A DNA stretch of 64,000 nucleotides from Agromyces sp. CF514 (GCF_900113185.1 NZ_FOZD01000002.1:1054001-1118000); one strand, 5' to 3'. Shown: positions 51,407-60,420, numbered from the stretch's first letter. Numbers and translations: made by a program. Notes: a model not told the origin generated them from the letters alone.

Positions 51407-52015
51407 TCAGGCGGTTCGGCGCTCCGCCGCGAGCACGCGGAAGCCCTTGGAGTTCGCCGCGCGCTCGACGTCGAGCCCGAGGTCGTCGCCGAGCCAGCGC
51501 TGCAGCGACTCGGCGCCGAGGTGCTTGGCCACGACCAGCCAGGCGGTGGCGTCGTCGGCGAGGCGGGGGAGCCACCGCTCGAGCATGGCGTGCAGTTCCT
51601 GCTTGCCGACGCGGATCGGCGGGTTCGACCAGATCGTGCCGAACACGATGTCGGTGGGAACATCCGCCGGCAGCACGGCGTTGACGTTGGTGAGGCCGAG
51701 GCGTGCAGCGTTGCCGCGCACGAGTTCGAGCGCGCGTTCGTTGACGTCGACGGCCCAGACCGTGGCATCCGGTGCCCGAAGCGCGAGCGACAGCGCGATG
51801 GGGCCCCATCCGGCGCCGAGGTCGAGCAGGTGGCCGGTCGCGGGCGGTTCGGGAACCGAGTCGAGGAGCACCCTGGTGCCCTGGTCGAGGTGCTCGGGGC
51901 TGAACACGCCGGCGGCGGTCGCGAGCTCGAGGTCGCGACCGGCGAGGCGGACGCGGATGGTGCGGGTGCTGGCGTTGCTCCGGGGTGTCGCGGAGAAGTA
52001 GTGGTCGGAGCCCAT
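51407..52015 (-). CDS. RsmC-like class I SAM-dependent methyltransferase
   Basis: 202 residues: SAM-binding LLDLGAGWGPIALSLALRAPDATVWAVDVNERALELVRGNAARLGL, then catalytic NPPIRVGKQELHAMLERWL, the NPPF-like motif of RsmC-type rRNA guanine-N2 methyltransferases. Single MTase_small domain rather than the two-domain RsmC of enterobacteria. Reverse TACCGT (52027-52022) lies 6 bases before ATG 52015, supporting this start over more upstream options. Divergent from hflX. Confidence 0.88.
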   Translation of the reverse strand: MGSDHYFSATPRSNASTRTIRVRLAGRDLELATAAGVFSPEHLDQGTRVLLDSVPEPPATGHLLDLGAGWGPIALSLALRAPDATVWAVDVNERALELVRGNAARLGLTNVNAVLPADVPTDIVFGTIWSNPPIRVGKQELHAMLERWLPRLADDATAWLVVAKHLGAESLQRWLGDDLGLDVERAANSKGFRVLAAERRTA

Positions 52016-52021
52016 CCCAGC

Positions 52022-52088
52022 ACGGTAGCGCACCCCGCATGGGTGCCCGCCGCACGGCGGAGCAGAAGGACGAAGAGCGAAGTAGGGT
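52022..52088. promoter_or_regulatory. Divergent leaderless promoters, methyltransferase and hflX
   Basis: Reverse TACCGT (52027-52022) is 6 bases before the methyltransferase ATG. Forward TAGGGT (52083-52088) is 7 bases before hflX ATG 52096. Confidence 0.5.
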
Positions 52089-52095
52089 TGACAGA

Positions 52096-53619
52096 ATGAA
52101 CGAAGCCGAAGACCGCCCCACCGACGACGCCGTCGACCGGGTGCTGCGTACCGCGGACGCATCCGCGAGCGTGGCCCGCTTCGGTTCCGGCGATGCGACC
52201 GCCATCATGCGAACGGATGCCGCGGGCGTCTCGTCGACCGACGGCGACCAGTTCGAGCGCGAAGACCGGGCGGCGCTGCGACGCGTCGCCGGACTGTCGA
52301 CCGAGCTCGAGGACGTCACCGAGGTCGAGTACCGCCAGTTGCGGCTCGAGAACGTCGTGCTCATCGGCGTGTACTCGCAGGGCTCCCAGGCCGATGCCGA
52401 GAACTCGATGCGCGAGCTCGCGGCGCTGGCCGAGACCGCCGGAGCGCGAGTGCTCGACGGCCTGCTGCAGCGGCGGCCGCATCCCGATCCCAGCACCTAC
52501 CTCGGCAAGGGCAAGGCCGAGGAGCTGCGGCACGTCGTCGCGGCCGTCGGAGCAGACACCGTCATCGCGGACACCGAGCTCGCGCCCAGCCAGCGGCGCG
52601 CGCTCGAAGACGTCGTGAAGGTCAAGGTGATCGACCGCACGGCGGTGATCCTCGACATCTTCAGCCAGCACGCGAAGAGCCGGGAGGGCAAGGCCCAGGT
52701 CGAGCTCGCGCAGCTCGAGTACCTGCTGCCGCGACTGCGCGGCTGGGGCGAGTCGATGTCCCGCCAGGCCGGCGGCCAGGTCGGCGGCGCGGGCGCCGGC
52801 ATGGGCTCGCGTGGTCCGGGTGAGACGAAGATCGAGCTCGACCGCCGCCGCATCCACTCGCGCATGGCGAAGCTCCGCAAGCAGATCGCGGGCATGAAGC
52901 CGGCGCGCGACGCCAAGCGCGCCAATCGCCGTCGCAACGCGATCCCGTCGGTCGCGATCGCCGGGTACACGAACGCCGGCAAGTCGAGCCTGCTGAACCG
53001 CATCACCGGTGCCGGCCTCCTCGTCGAGAACGCACTGTTCGCTACCCTCGACGCGACCGTGCGCCGCAACACCACCGCAGACGGCCGCATCTACACGATC
53101 GCCGACACCGTCGGATTCGTGCGCAACCTGCCGCACCAGCTCGTCGAGGCGTTCCGATCGACGCTCGAAGAGGTCGGCGACTCCGACCTCATCGTGCACG
53201 TCGTCGATGCCGCGCACCCCGACCCGGCAGGGCAGATCGCGACGGTCCGCGACGTCATCGGCGACGTGGGTGCGCGCGACATCCCCGAACTCATCGTGTT
53301 CAACAAGGCCGACCTCATCGGACCCGAGGAACGGCTCGTGCTTCGCGGCCTCGCACCCGACGCGGTGTTCGCGTCGGCGCGCACGGGCGAGGGCATCGAC
53401 GAGGTGCTCGAGGCCATCACGCGCATGCTGCCCGACCCGGCCGTCGAGATCGACCTGCTCGTGCCGTACGACCGCGGCGACATCGTCTCGATGCTGCACG
53501 AGTCGGGCCGGGTCATCTCGGTCGAGTACGTCGACGCGGGCACCCGGGTGAAGGCGTTCGCCTCGCCCGAGCAGGCCGCACAGCTCGCGGGGTTCGCCGC
53601 GGCATCCGCCGTCGCCTGA
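52096..53619 (+). CDS. hflX: GTPase HflX
   Basis: 507 residues. N-terminal HflX domain with DGLLQRRPHPDPSTYLGKGKAEEL, a middle Gly-rich linker (GGQVGGAGAGMGSRGPGETKIELDRRRI), and a G domain with G1 GYTNAGKSS (Lys296), G3 DTVGF, G4 NKAD. Ribosome-splitting GTPase of stressed cells. The first ~65 residues are a less conserved acidic tail. Close to the clgR-recA-mia block, as in other actinobacteria. Confidence 0.95.
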   Translation: MNEAEDRPTDDAVDRVLRTADASASVARFGSGDATAIMRTDAAGVSSTDGDQFEREDRAALRRVAGLSTELEDVTEVEYRQLRLENVVLIGVYSQGSQADAENSMRELAALAETAGARVLDGLLQRRPHPDPSTYLGKGKAEELRHVVAAVGADTVIADTELAPSQRRALEDVVKVKVIDRTAVILDIFSQHAKSREGKAQVELAQLEYLLPRLRGWGESMSRQAGGQVGGAGAGMGSRGPGETKIELDRRRIHSRMAKLRKQIAGMKPARDAKRANRRRNAIPSVAIAGYTNAGKSSLLNRITGAGLLVENALFATLDATVRRNTTADGRIYTIADTVGFVRNLPHQLVEAFRSTLEEVGDSDLIVHVVDAAHPDPAGQIATVRDVIGDVGARDIPELIVFNKADLIGPEERLVLRGLAPDAVFASARTGEGIDEVLEAITRMLPDPAVEIDLLVPYDRGDIVSMLHESGRVISVEYVDAGTRVKAFASPEQAAQLAGFAAASAVA

Positions 53620-53623
53620 TCGC

Positions 53624-53646
53624 GACGCGGGCCGACCCGCCGCGTC
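53624..53646 (+). terminator. Possible terminator hairpin after hflX
   Basis: GACGCGGG and CCCG-C-CGCGTC form an imperfect stem with a 4-base loop directly after the stop. Confidence 0.4.
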
Positions 53647-53686
53647 ACCGAAGGTCACAGGTGCAGCGGATGTCGTGAAACCCGCG

Positions 53687-53841
53687 TATCGTCGCCCCTG
53701 ATCGAACGTGATCGGCCCGATGCCGGTCACCTGGAGCGACAGCCGAGCCCGGCACCCGCCCGCGAGACCACCAGCCGTGACGGCCGGGGTGCGCGGCCTG
53801 TGTGCCCGTCCCGCCCACGGTTCACGGACCCTGGAGCGAGC
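53687..53841 (+). promoter_or_regulatory. metF promoter and long structured leader
   Basis: A TATCGT -10 candidate (53687-53692) would give a ~140-base leader full of complementary segments (for example GGTCAC near 53735 with GTGAC near 53777). Such a leader before metF-metE suggests a cis-regulatory RNA, but I cannot match it to a known riboswitch class. Confidence 0.3.
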
Positions 53842-54828
53842 ATGGCACCGACCGAGCCAGACACCGCGGTGGCGGCGACCCGACGCACGCCGCTGTCGTT
53901 CGAGCTGTATCCGCCCCGCACGGATGCCGCGGCCATCGCCCTCGGCCGCACCATCGATCGGCTGGCCGATGTCGACCCGGCGTTCATCTCGGTGACGTTC
54001 GGGGCGGGCGGCAGCTCGCGCGACCGCTCGCTCACGGTGCTGCGCTACATCCTCGAGAACACCACGGTCGAGCCCATGGCCCACCTCACGTGCGTCGGCT
54101 CGTCGCACGCCGAGGCGAACGAGCTCGTGCGGAAGTTCCAGGACGCCGGCATCCGGAGCTTCCTCGCGCTGCGCGGCGACCCGCCCGCGGGCTCGGATCC
54201 CGACGCCCCGCTCGGCGACCTCGCCTCCGCCGCAGAGCTCGTGCAGCTGATCCACCGGGTGCAGCAGGAGCGCGAGCCGTTCGACCAGGTCGCCGTCGAG
54301 GGGAACCCGGGCGCGAGCCGCATCCGCGAGCGCACTCGGAAGACCGAGGTCGCGGTCGCGGCGTTCCCGACGGGTCACCCGCAGTCGAGGGACCTCTCGC
54401 GCGACGTCGACATCCTCCTCGCGAAGCAGGTCGCGGGCGCGAACCTCGCGATCACGCAGCTGTTCTGGGAGGCGTCCGACTACCTCGGGTTCGTCGAGCG
54501 TGCGCGGGCGGCGGGCGTCACCATCCCGATCCTGCCCGGCATCATGCCGACCACGACGTCCAAGCGGCTCGCGCGGCTCACCGAGCTCACGGGCGTGCAG
54601 CCGCCGGCCTCGTTCGCCATCGCCCTCGAGGTCGAGCCCGACCCCGCCGCGCAGACCGAGCTCGGCATCGCCTTCGCCGCGCGCCTCGCCGCCGAGGTCA
54701 TCGCGGGCGGTGCCCCCGGCCTGCACCTCTACACGTACAACCGCCACGAGGCCGTGCTCGACGTCGTCGAGCGACTCGGACTCGGGGCTCCGCATCAGCT
54801 CGCCAATGAGAGGAACACCGCACGATGA
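53842..54828 (+). CDS. metF: Methylenetetrahydrofolate reductase
   Basis: 328 residues, FAD-dependent TIM barrel: FELYPPRTDAAAIALGRTIDRL, ISVTFGAGGSSRDRSL, LTCVGSSHAEAN, FLALRGDPPAGSD, the FAD- and NADH-binding stretch GHPQSRD and TQLFWEASDYL. GGAG lies 5 bases before ATG 53842. Makes 5-methyl-tetrahydrofolate for MetE, to which it is ATGA-coupled. Confidence 0.95.
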   Translation: MAPTEPDTAVAATRRTPLSFELYPPRTDAAAIALGRTIDRLADVDPAFISVTFGAGGSSRDRSLTVLRYILENTTVEPMAHLTCVGSSHAEANELVRKFQDAGIRSFLALRGDPPAGSDPDAPLGDLASAAELVQLIHRVQQEREPFDQVAVEGNPGASRIRERTRKTEVAVAAFPTGHPQSRDLSRDVDILLAKQVAGANLAITQLFWEASDYLGFVERARAAGVTIPILPGIMPTTTSKRLARLTELTGVQPPASFAIALEVEPDPAAQTELGIAFAARLAAEVIAGGAPGLHLYTYNRHEAVLDVVERLGLGAPHQLANERNTAR

Positions 54829-57173
54829 CCGCACGCACCTTCCCGACAGGAACGATCCTCGGCTACCCGCGCATCGGGCGCCGACGCGAGCTCAAGCGCG
54901 CGGTGGAGTCGTTCTGGGCGGGCCGGATCGACGCCGCCGAGCTCGAGGCCACGGCCGCAGGACTTCGCGCGTCGACGCGCGAGCGACTCGCCTCCCTCGG
55001 CCTCGGCCGCGGCGACTCGTCGATCCCCGAGTCGTTCTCGTTCTACGACCAGGTGCTCGACGCCGCGGTCGCGGTCGGCGCGGTCCCCACGCGGTTCGAG
55101 CGACTGCTCGCCGCCGACGGATCGCTCGACCTCGCCGGCTACTTCACCGTCGCCCGCGGCGAGGGCGATGACGCGCCCCTCGAGATGACCAAGTGGTTCG
55201 ACTCGAACTACCACTACCTGGTGCCCGAGATCTCGCCGTCGACGCGCTTCGAGCTGCACGCCGAGCGCATCGTCGCAGAGTTCGTCGAGGCCCGTGAGGC
55301 GGGGTACCTCACCCGGCCGGTCATCGTCGGCCCGATCACGTTCCTCCTCCTCGCGAAGGCGGCCGACGACGCACCCGACGGGTTCCGCCCGCTCGACCGC
55401 CTCGACGACCTCGTGCCCGTCTACGCCCAGTTGCTCGAACGGCTCGCCGCGGCCGGTGCCGAGTGGGTGCAGCTCGACGAGCCCGCACTCGTGAGCGAGA
55501 GCCTCGACGAGCCCCGCGCCCGCGTGATCGCCGCGATCGGCGCCGCCTACGACGTGATCGGTGCCGCCGAGGCCCGCCCCTCGATCTTCGTCGCCGCGCC
55601 GTACGGCGCGCTCGACGACGCACTGCCCGCCCTCGTCGCCGCGCCCGTCGAGGCGATCGGCCTCGACCTGGTGCGGGGCGCCCTGCCCGGCGCGCTCGGG
55701 CAGCTCGATCCGGCGACGGCCGAGTCGCTCGCCGCGAAGACGCTCGTCGCGGGCGTCGTCGACGGCCACAACATCTGGCGCGGCGACCTCGCGGCCGCGT
55801 TCGCCCACGTCGAGGCCGTGCAGTCGCTCTCGGGCTCGGTGGCGGTCTCGACGTCGACCTCGCTGCTCCACGTGCCGCACGACGTCGACGACGAGTCCCG
55901 TCTCGACGCGCGTCTCGCGACCTGGCTGGCGTTCGCCGACCAGAAGGTCGCGCAGGTCGCGACGCTCGCGCGCGGCCTCACCGAAGGGCGCGACGCCGTC
56001 GAGGCCGAGCTCGCCGCGGCATCCGACGCCCTCGCCGATCGTGCCGGTGCGCCCGGCGTGCGGGTGCCCGCCGTGCGCGAGCGCCTCGCCGCCCTGCGCG
56101 CCGGCGACTTCGACCGTGCGGGCTACGACGAGCGCCTGCTCGCGCAGGAGTCGCTCGACCTGCCCGAGCTGCCGACGACGACCATCGGCTCGTTCCCGCA
56201 GACCGGGGAGATCCGCCGCGCCAGGGCCGGCCTCGTCGCCGGCACCATCACGGCCTACGCGTATGCGGGCCTCATGCGCGACGAGATCGAGCGCGTCATC
56301 CGCCTGCAGGAGGAACTCGGCCTCGACGTGCTCGTGCACGGCGAGCCCGAGCGCAACGACATGGTGCAGTACTTCGCCGAACTGCTCGACGGCTTCGCCG
56401 TGACGGAGCACGGCTGGGTGCAGTCCTACGGCTCGCGCTGCACGCGCCCCTCGATCCTCTGGGGCGACGTCTCGCGTCCCGAGGCCATGACCGTCGCGTG
56501 GGCCGAGTACGCCCAGTCGCTCACCGGCAAGCACGTCAAGGGCATGCTCACCGGACCCGTCACGATCCTCGCGTGGTCGTTCGTGCGCGACGACCTGCCG
56601 CTCGGCGACACCGCGCGGCAGGTCGCGCTCTCGCTGCGCGACGAGATCGCCGACCTCGAGGCCGCCGGCATCCGCATCATCCAGGTCGACGAGCCCGCGC
56701 TGCGCGAGCTCCTGCCGCTGAAGCTCGCCGACCAGCCGGCGTACCTCGACTGGTCGGTCGGCTCGTTCCGGCTCGCGACGGCCGGCGCGGCATCCGGCAC
56801 GCAGGTGCACACGCACCTCTGCTACTCGGAGTTCGGCGTGATCATCGACGCGATCAAGAACCTCGACGCGGACGTCACGTCGATCGAGGCCGCGCGCAGC
56901 CGCATGGAGGTCGTCGACGACCTCGCCGGAAGCGGGTTCGACCACGGCATCGGCCCCGGCGTCTACGACATCCACTCGCCGCGCGTGCCGAGCGTCGAAG
57001 AGGTGAGCTCGCTCCTCGAGCGCGCGGTGGGCGCGATCCCGGCGAACCGGCTCTGGGTGAACCCCGACTGCGGTCTGAAGACGCGCGGCTACGACGAGAC
57101 CGTGGCCTCGCTCGAGCACATCATCGCGGCCACCGAGGCCGTGCGCGCCTCGCTCAGCGTCGCGACGGTCTAG
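54825..57173 (+). CDS. metE: Cobalamin-independent methionine synthase
   Basis: 782 residues, two homologous barrels. N-terminal ILGYPRIGRRRELKRAVESFW; C-terminal zinc site with HLCYSEF (Cys666) and NPDCGLKTR (Cys749), and VYDIHSPRVPS with His717. Transfers methyl from 5-methyl-tetrahydrofolate polyglutamate to homocysteine. In operon with metF. No metH is seen in the window. Confidence 0.97.
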   Translation: MTARTFPTGTILGYPRIGRRRELKRAVESFWAGRIDAAELEATAAGLRASTRERLASLGLGRGDSSIPESFSFYDQVLDAAVAVGAVPTRFERLLAADGSLDLAGYFTVARGEGDDAPLEMTKWFDSNYHYLVPEISPSTRFELHAERIVAEFVEAREAGYLTRPVIVGPITFLLLAKAADDAPDGFRPLDRLDDLVPVYAQLLERLAAAGAEWVQLDEPALVSESLDEPRARVIAAIGAAYDVIGAAEARPSIFVAAPYGALDDALPALVAAPVEAIGLDLVRGALPGALGQLDPATAESLAAKTLVAGVVDGHNIWRGDLAAAFAHVEAVQSLSGSVAVSTSTSLLHVPHDVDDESRLDARLATWLAFADQKVAQVATLARGLTEGRDAVEAELAAASDALADRAGAPGVRVPAVRERLAALRAGDFDRAGYDERLLAQESLDLPELPTTTIGSFPQTGEIRRARAGLVAGTITAYAYAGLMRDEIERVIRLQEELGLDVLVHGEPERNDMVQYFAELLDGFAVTEHGWVQSYGSRCTRPSILWGDVSRPEAMTVAWAEYAQSLTGKHVKGMLTGPVTILAWSFVRDDLPLGDTARQVALSLRDEIADLEAAGIRIIQVDEPALRELLPLKLADQPAYLDWSVGSFRLATAGAASGTQVHTHLCYSEFGVIIDAIKNLDADVTSIEAARSRMEVVDDLAGSGFDHGIGPGVYDIHSPRVPSVEEVSSLLERAVGAIPANRLWVNPDCGLKTRGYDETVASLEHIIAATEAVRASLSVATV

Positions 57174-57200
57174 CTCGACCGGCCCCGGCCGGACCTTGCA

Positions 57201-57234
57201 GGGGCGGATGTCGCGTGCGCGCGGCATCCGCCCC
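57201..57234 (+). terminator. Terminator hairpin after metE
   Basis: GGGGCGGATGTCGCG / CGCGGCATCCGCCCC, a 15-bp stem (one G-U in RNA) with TGCG loop, lies 27 bases after the stop. It carries the GGATGTCGCG word shared with other intergenic hairpins. Confidence 0.85.
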
Positions 57235-57257
57235 TCGCCGTCAGCCCGGCGGGCGCG

Positions 57258-57263
57258 TAGCCT
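57258..57263 (+). promoter_or_regulatory. -10 box TAGCCT, 7 bases before ATG 57271
   Basis: Predicted leaderless promoter of the RibD-like gene. Confidence 0.5.
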
Positions 57264-57270
57264 CTGGGCC

Positions 57271-57828
57271 ATGCGCCCGCTCAAGTACTCGATCAACGTC
57301 ACGCTCGACGGCTGCGTCGACCACCGGGTCGGACTGGTCGACGAGGAACTGCACCGTCGCTCGGCCGACCTGCTCGCGCAGGCCGACGTGCTGCTCTTCG
57401 GACGGATCACCTACCTCATGATGGAGGGGGCGTGGCGGCTGCCGGGCGACCCGGGCAAGCCCGAGTGGACGGAGCCGTTCGCGCGGGTGATCGACGCGAT
57501 GCCGAAGGTCGTCGTCTCGAGCACGCTCGACTCGGTCGACTGGAACGCGGTGCTCGTGCGGAGCGGGCTCGAAGACGCCGTGCGGGCGCTCAAGCAGCAG
57601 CCCGGCGGGACGATCCTCACCGGAGGCGTGACGCTGCCGACGGAGCTGGCGCGGCTCGGGCTCATCGACGAGTACGAGTTCGTCGTGCACCCGCGGGTCG
57701 TCGGCCACGGACCGGCGCTGCTCGCCGGGCTCGACGAGCCGCTCGACCTCGAGCTCGTGGGTCGGGAGGAGTACCGCTCGGGCGTCGTGGCCATGCAGTA
57801 CGTGCCGAAGCGGGCCGTCGCAGGGTAG
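57271..57828 (+). CDS. RibD C-terminal/dihydrofolate-reductase-family protein
   Basis: 185 residues: KYSINVTLDGCVDHR, LLFGRITYLMMEGAW, KVVVSSTLDSVDWNA, GTILTGGVTLPTELARLGLIDEYEFVVHPRVVGHG. This is the DHFR-like fold of RibD C-terminal and YwjB/YyaP-type NADPH reductases. Substrate unknown. Converges with lexA (7-base gap). Confidence 0.88.
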   Translation: MRPLKYSINVTLDGCVDHRVGLVDEELHRRSADLLAQADVLLFGRITYLMMEGAWRLPGDPGKPEWTEPFARVIDAMPKVVVSSTLDSVDWNAVLVRSGLEDAVRALKQQPGGTILTGGVTLPTELARLGLIDEYEFVVHPRVVGHGPALLAGLDEPLDLELVGREEYRSGVVAMQYVPKRAVAG

Positions 57829-57835
57829 CGCGGCC

Positions 57836-58525
57836 TCAGACGGCCCGGAGCACCGCGACGATCTTGCCGAGCACCTCGGCGGCGTCGCCCAGGATCGGCT
57901 CGAACGCGCTGTTGCGAGGGAGCAGCCACGTGTGGCCGTCGCGCTGCCGGAAGACCTTGACGGTCGCCTCGCCGTCGAGCATGGCCGCGACGATCTCGCC
58001 GTTCTCGGCCGTGCGCTGCGAACGCACGACCACCCAGTCGCCGTCGCAGATCGCGGCATCGATCATCGAGTCGCCGACGACCTTCAGCATGAACAGCTCG
58101 CCCTTGCCCACGAGCTGGCGGGGGAGCGGGAACACCTCGTCGATCTGCTGCTCGGCGGTGATGGGCACGCCTGCGGCGATGCGGCCGACGAGCGGCACCA
58201 TGGCGGCGTCGCCGACGGCTGCCGACCCGCCCGCCGTCGGCGTGCGCGACTCGGTGCCGGGCAGCTCGATCAGCACCTCGAGCGCCCTGGGGCGGTTCGG
58301 GTCGCGGCGCAGGTAGCCGGCGAGCTCGAGCTGGTTGAGCTGATGGGTGACGCTCGACAGCGACGACAGCCCGACCGCGTCGCCGATCTCGCGCATGCTG
58401 GGCGGATAGCCGCGGCCGGCGACCGACCGCTGGATGACCTCGAGGATCGCGATCTGCTTCGCGCTGAGGCTCTTGCGCCGGCGACTGCGGCCGGACTCGC
58501 GCAGGTCGTCGAGTTCGGTGCTCAT
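57836..58525 (-). CDS. lexA: SOS repressor LexA
   Basis: 229 residues. N-terminal winged helix (~18-80: [52 protein letters not shown], read in parts), Ala118-Gly119 cleavage site, catalytic Ser153 (VVGDSMID) and Lys190 (GEATVKVF). Divergent from the LysM gene. It binds GAAC-N4-GTTC boxes such as those before recA. Confidence 0.97.
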   Translation of the reverse strand: MSTELDDLRESGRSRRRKSLSAKQIAILEVIQRSVAGRGYPPSMREIGDAVGLSSLSSVTHQLNQLELAGYLRRDPNRPRALEVLIELPGTESRTPTAGGSAAVGDAAMVPLVGRIAAGVPITAEQQIDEVFPLPRQLVGKGELFMLKVVGDSMIDAAICDGDWVVVRSQRTAENGEIVAAMLDGEATVKVFRQRDGHTWLLPRNSAFEPILGDAAEVLGKIVAVLRAV

Positions 58526-58630
58526 CGTCGTCGCTCCTAACGGTCACCCGGTCTCGCGAACGGATGTCGGTGGTGTCTGTTCGACTGTCGTCGGACATTC
58601 GAAACTGTATCCGCCCCGCAGGGGCGCGGC

Positions 58631-58644
58631 AAACATCTGTTCGA
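58631..58644. promoter_or_regulatory. Candidate LexA box upstream of lexA
   Basis: AAACATCTGTTCGA matches GAAC-N4-GTTC at 7 of 8 positions and lies 106 bases before the lexA start. Confidence 0.45.
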
Positions 58645-58688
58645 GTGTGTCGCGAGATCCGGGGCCGATGTCCGTTCGATTCGGATGC

Positions 58689-58717
58689 TTGCGATGTTCG
58701 AAATTCGAAGATATATT
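58689..58717 (+). promoter_or_regulatory. LysM-gene promoter with embedded palindrome
   Basis: TTGCGA (58689-58694) and TATATT (58712-58717) have a 17-base spacer. Inside the spacer lies the palindrome TTCGAA-A-TTCGAA (58697-58709), a likely repressor site. Confidence 0.55.
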
Positions 58718-58786
58718 CGGAACAGAGTTTCGCATCCGGCCCTCCCGGCCGAGGGTCGGGTGCGAATCATCCACAGGAGGTGCGAG

Positions 58787-59188
58787 ATGAGTGCAGTGCT
58801 GGTAGCCGGTCCGTTCGGTTCGTACACCGACCGCGTGGTCGCCGCAGATGTCGCGATCGAGTCGTCCGTCGTGCGCAGCCGGCTGCGGCTCACGCGCCGC
58901 GGTCGCGCGGTGTTCACGGTGTTGGCCGCTCTTCCCCTCGTGCTTCTGGTGATCTCGTTCGTGCTCGGCAGTGGCGGGGCCGCCGCAGACGTCGACGGAG
59001 TCGGCGCAGGCGCCTCGAGCCTCGCCTACCTGACCGTCGCCGACGGGGAGTCGCTCTGGAGCATCGCCGAGTCACTCGCTCCGCAGGGCGATCCCCGCGA
59101 GCTGATCGACGAGATCGTGCGCCTCAACGGCCTCGACGACACGGTCGTGCAGCCCGGTCAGCGTCTCGCGCTGCCCGCCCAGCCCTGA
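58787..59188 (+). CDS. LysM-domain membrane protein, probable SOS division inhibitor
   Basis: 133 residues: a cytosolic N-terminus, one transmembrane helix (residues ~46-65, VFTVLAALPLVLLVISFVLG) and an extracytoplasmic LysM domain (~83-130: LTVADGESLWSIAESLAPQGDPRELIDEIVRLNGLDDTVVQPGQRLALP, read in parts). Position opposite lexA matches Rv2719c/DivS/YneA-type proteins that block division during SOS. ACAGGAGG lies 6 bases before ATG. No nrdR follows; hisC comes next. Confidence 0.85.
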   Translation: MSAVLVAGPFGSYTDRVVAADVAIESSVVRSRLRLTRRGRAVFTVLAALPLVLLVISFVLGSGGAAADVDGVGAGASSLAYLTVADGESLWSIAESLAPQGDPRELIDEIVRLNGLDDTVVQPGQRLALPAQP

Positions 59189-59254
59189 GTCGGTCAGGGC
59201 TCCGCCGCATCGACGCACGGTGTCACCGCGGGGAGCCGAGCCGATGCCGCTCGC

Positions 59255-59260
59255 TAGCAT
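59255..59260 (+). promoter_or_regulatory. -10 box TAGCAT, 7 bases before hisC GTG
   Basis: It decides the hisC start: an ATG at 59259 overlaps the box, leaving GTG 59268 as the leaderless start. Confidence 0.5.
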
Positions 59261-59267
59261 GGATCAG

Positions 59268-60356
59268 GTGACCGAACTCGACGACCTGCCCATCCGCGAC
59301 GACCTCCGCGGCCGCTCACCGTACGGTGCACCGCAGAAGAGCGTGCCGGTCGCGCTCAACGTCAACGAGAACACGCATCCGATCCCCGAGGCCGTCGCCC
59401 ACGACATCGTCGCCCGCGTCGCCGCTGCGATCCTGCACCTGAACCGCTACCCCGATCGAGAGTTCACCGACCTCCGTCGTGCGTTCGCCGCTTACCTCGG
59501 CCACGGGCTCGACGCGTCGAACATCTGGGCCGCGAACGGCTCCAACGAGGTGCTGCAGCACGTGCTGCAGGCGTTCGGCGGCCCTGGGCGCTCCGCGCTC
59601 GGCTTCGCCCCGACGTATTCCATGTACGGCCTGCTCTCGGCGGGCACCGGCACGTCGTGGATCGCGGCGCCGCGCGACGCCGAGTTCGAGCTCACGCCCG
59701 AGACCGCCGTCGCCGCCGTGCGCGAGCACGATCCCGACATCGTGCTGCTCTGCGCGCCCAACAACCCGACCGGCACCCCGCTCTCGATCGAGACGATCTC
59801 GGCCGTCGCCGACGCCGCACGAGGCATCGTCGTCGTCGACGAGGCGTACCACGAGTTCGCCGACCCCGGCACGCCGAGCGCCCTCACGCTGCTCGAGGGG
59901 CGTCCGCGCCTCATCGTGTCGCGCACCATGAGCAAGGCCTTCGCTTTCGCGGGCGCGCGCGTCGGGTACCTCGCGGCCGACCCGGCAGTGGTCGACGCCC
60001 TTCGCCTCGTGCGCCTGCCGTACCACCTCTCCGCGCTCACGCAGGCGGCGGCGCTCGGCGCACTCGCCCACTCCGACGAGATGCTCGCCATGGTCGACGA
60101 GATCCGCGGCCAGCGCGAGCGCATCGTGGCCGAGCTCGGCCGGCTCGGCTTCACCCCGTACCGCAGCGGTGCGAACTTCGTGCTCTTCGGCGGCGTCGAC
60201 GACCCGCACGGGGTGTTCGAGGCGCTGCTCGAGCGCGGCATCCTGATCCGCGACATCGGACTGCCCGGATGCCTGCGCGTGACCGCCGGAACCGAGACCG
60301 AGACGACCGCGTTCCTCGAGGCGATCGCCGCGTTCGCGCCGACGGCCGCGGCCTGA
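59268..60356 (+). CDS. hisC: Histidinol-phosphate aminotransferase
   Basis: 362 residues, PLP fold-type I: LNVNENTHPIPEAV (substrate-binding), ANGSNEVLQHVLQAFGGPG, CAPNNPTGTPL, VVDEAYHEF, and SRTMSKAFAFAGARVGY with the PLP Lys. Converts imidazole-acetol phosphate to histidinol phosphate. First of a his group; hisD is not seen between it and lexA. A short hairpin (60361-60378) follows. Confidence 0.94.
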   Translation: MTELDDLPIRDDLRGRSPYGAPQKSVPVALNVNENTHPIPEAVAHDIVARVAAAILHLNRYPDREFTDLRRAFAAYLGHGLDASNIWAANGSNEVLQHVLQAFGGPGRSALGFAPTYSMYGLLSAGTGTSWIAAPRDAEFELTPETAVAAVREHDPDIVLLCAPNNPTGTPLSIETISAVADAARGIVVVDEAYHEFADPGTPSALTLLEGRPRLIVSRTMSKAFAFAGARVGYLAADPAVVDALRLVRLPYHLSALTQAAALGALAHSDEMLAMVDEIRGQRERIVAELGRLGFTPYRSGANFVLFGGVDDPHGVFEALLERGILIRDIGLPGCLRVTAGTETETTAFLEAIAAFAPTAAA

Positions 60357-60360
60357 GCAC

Positions 60361-60378
60361 GGCCGACCCCCGTCGGCC
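60361..60378 (+). terminator. Small hairpin after hisC
   Basis: GGCCGAC-CCCC-GTCGGCC, 7 bp with a 4-base loop, lies just after the stop and before the hisB promoter. Confidence 0.45.
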
Positions 60379-60420
60379 CGGCCGACCGCGACGGCGCCGA
60401 ACAGGCACGAAGCCGCTGAA

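Noticed and set aside
53693-53841. Cobalamin riboswitch before metF
   Set aside because: No recognisable B12-box sequence.
50665-54834. A 1389-codon open frame on the minus strand across dapF, the methyltransferase, hflX and metF
   Set aside because: It is a by-product of high GC: no domain is recognisable, while the plus-strand genes beneath it are clear families.
58579-58584. Further LexA box near lexA based on GTTCGA
   Set aside because: Only a half-site; no GAAC at the required distance.
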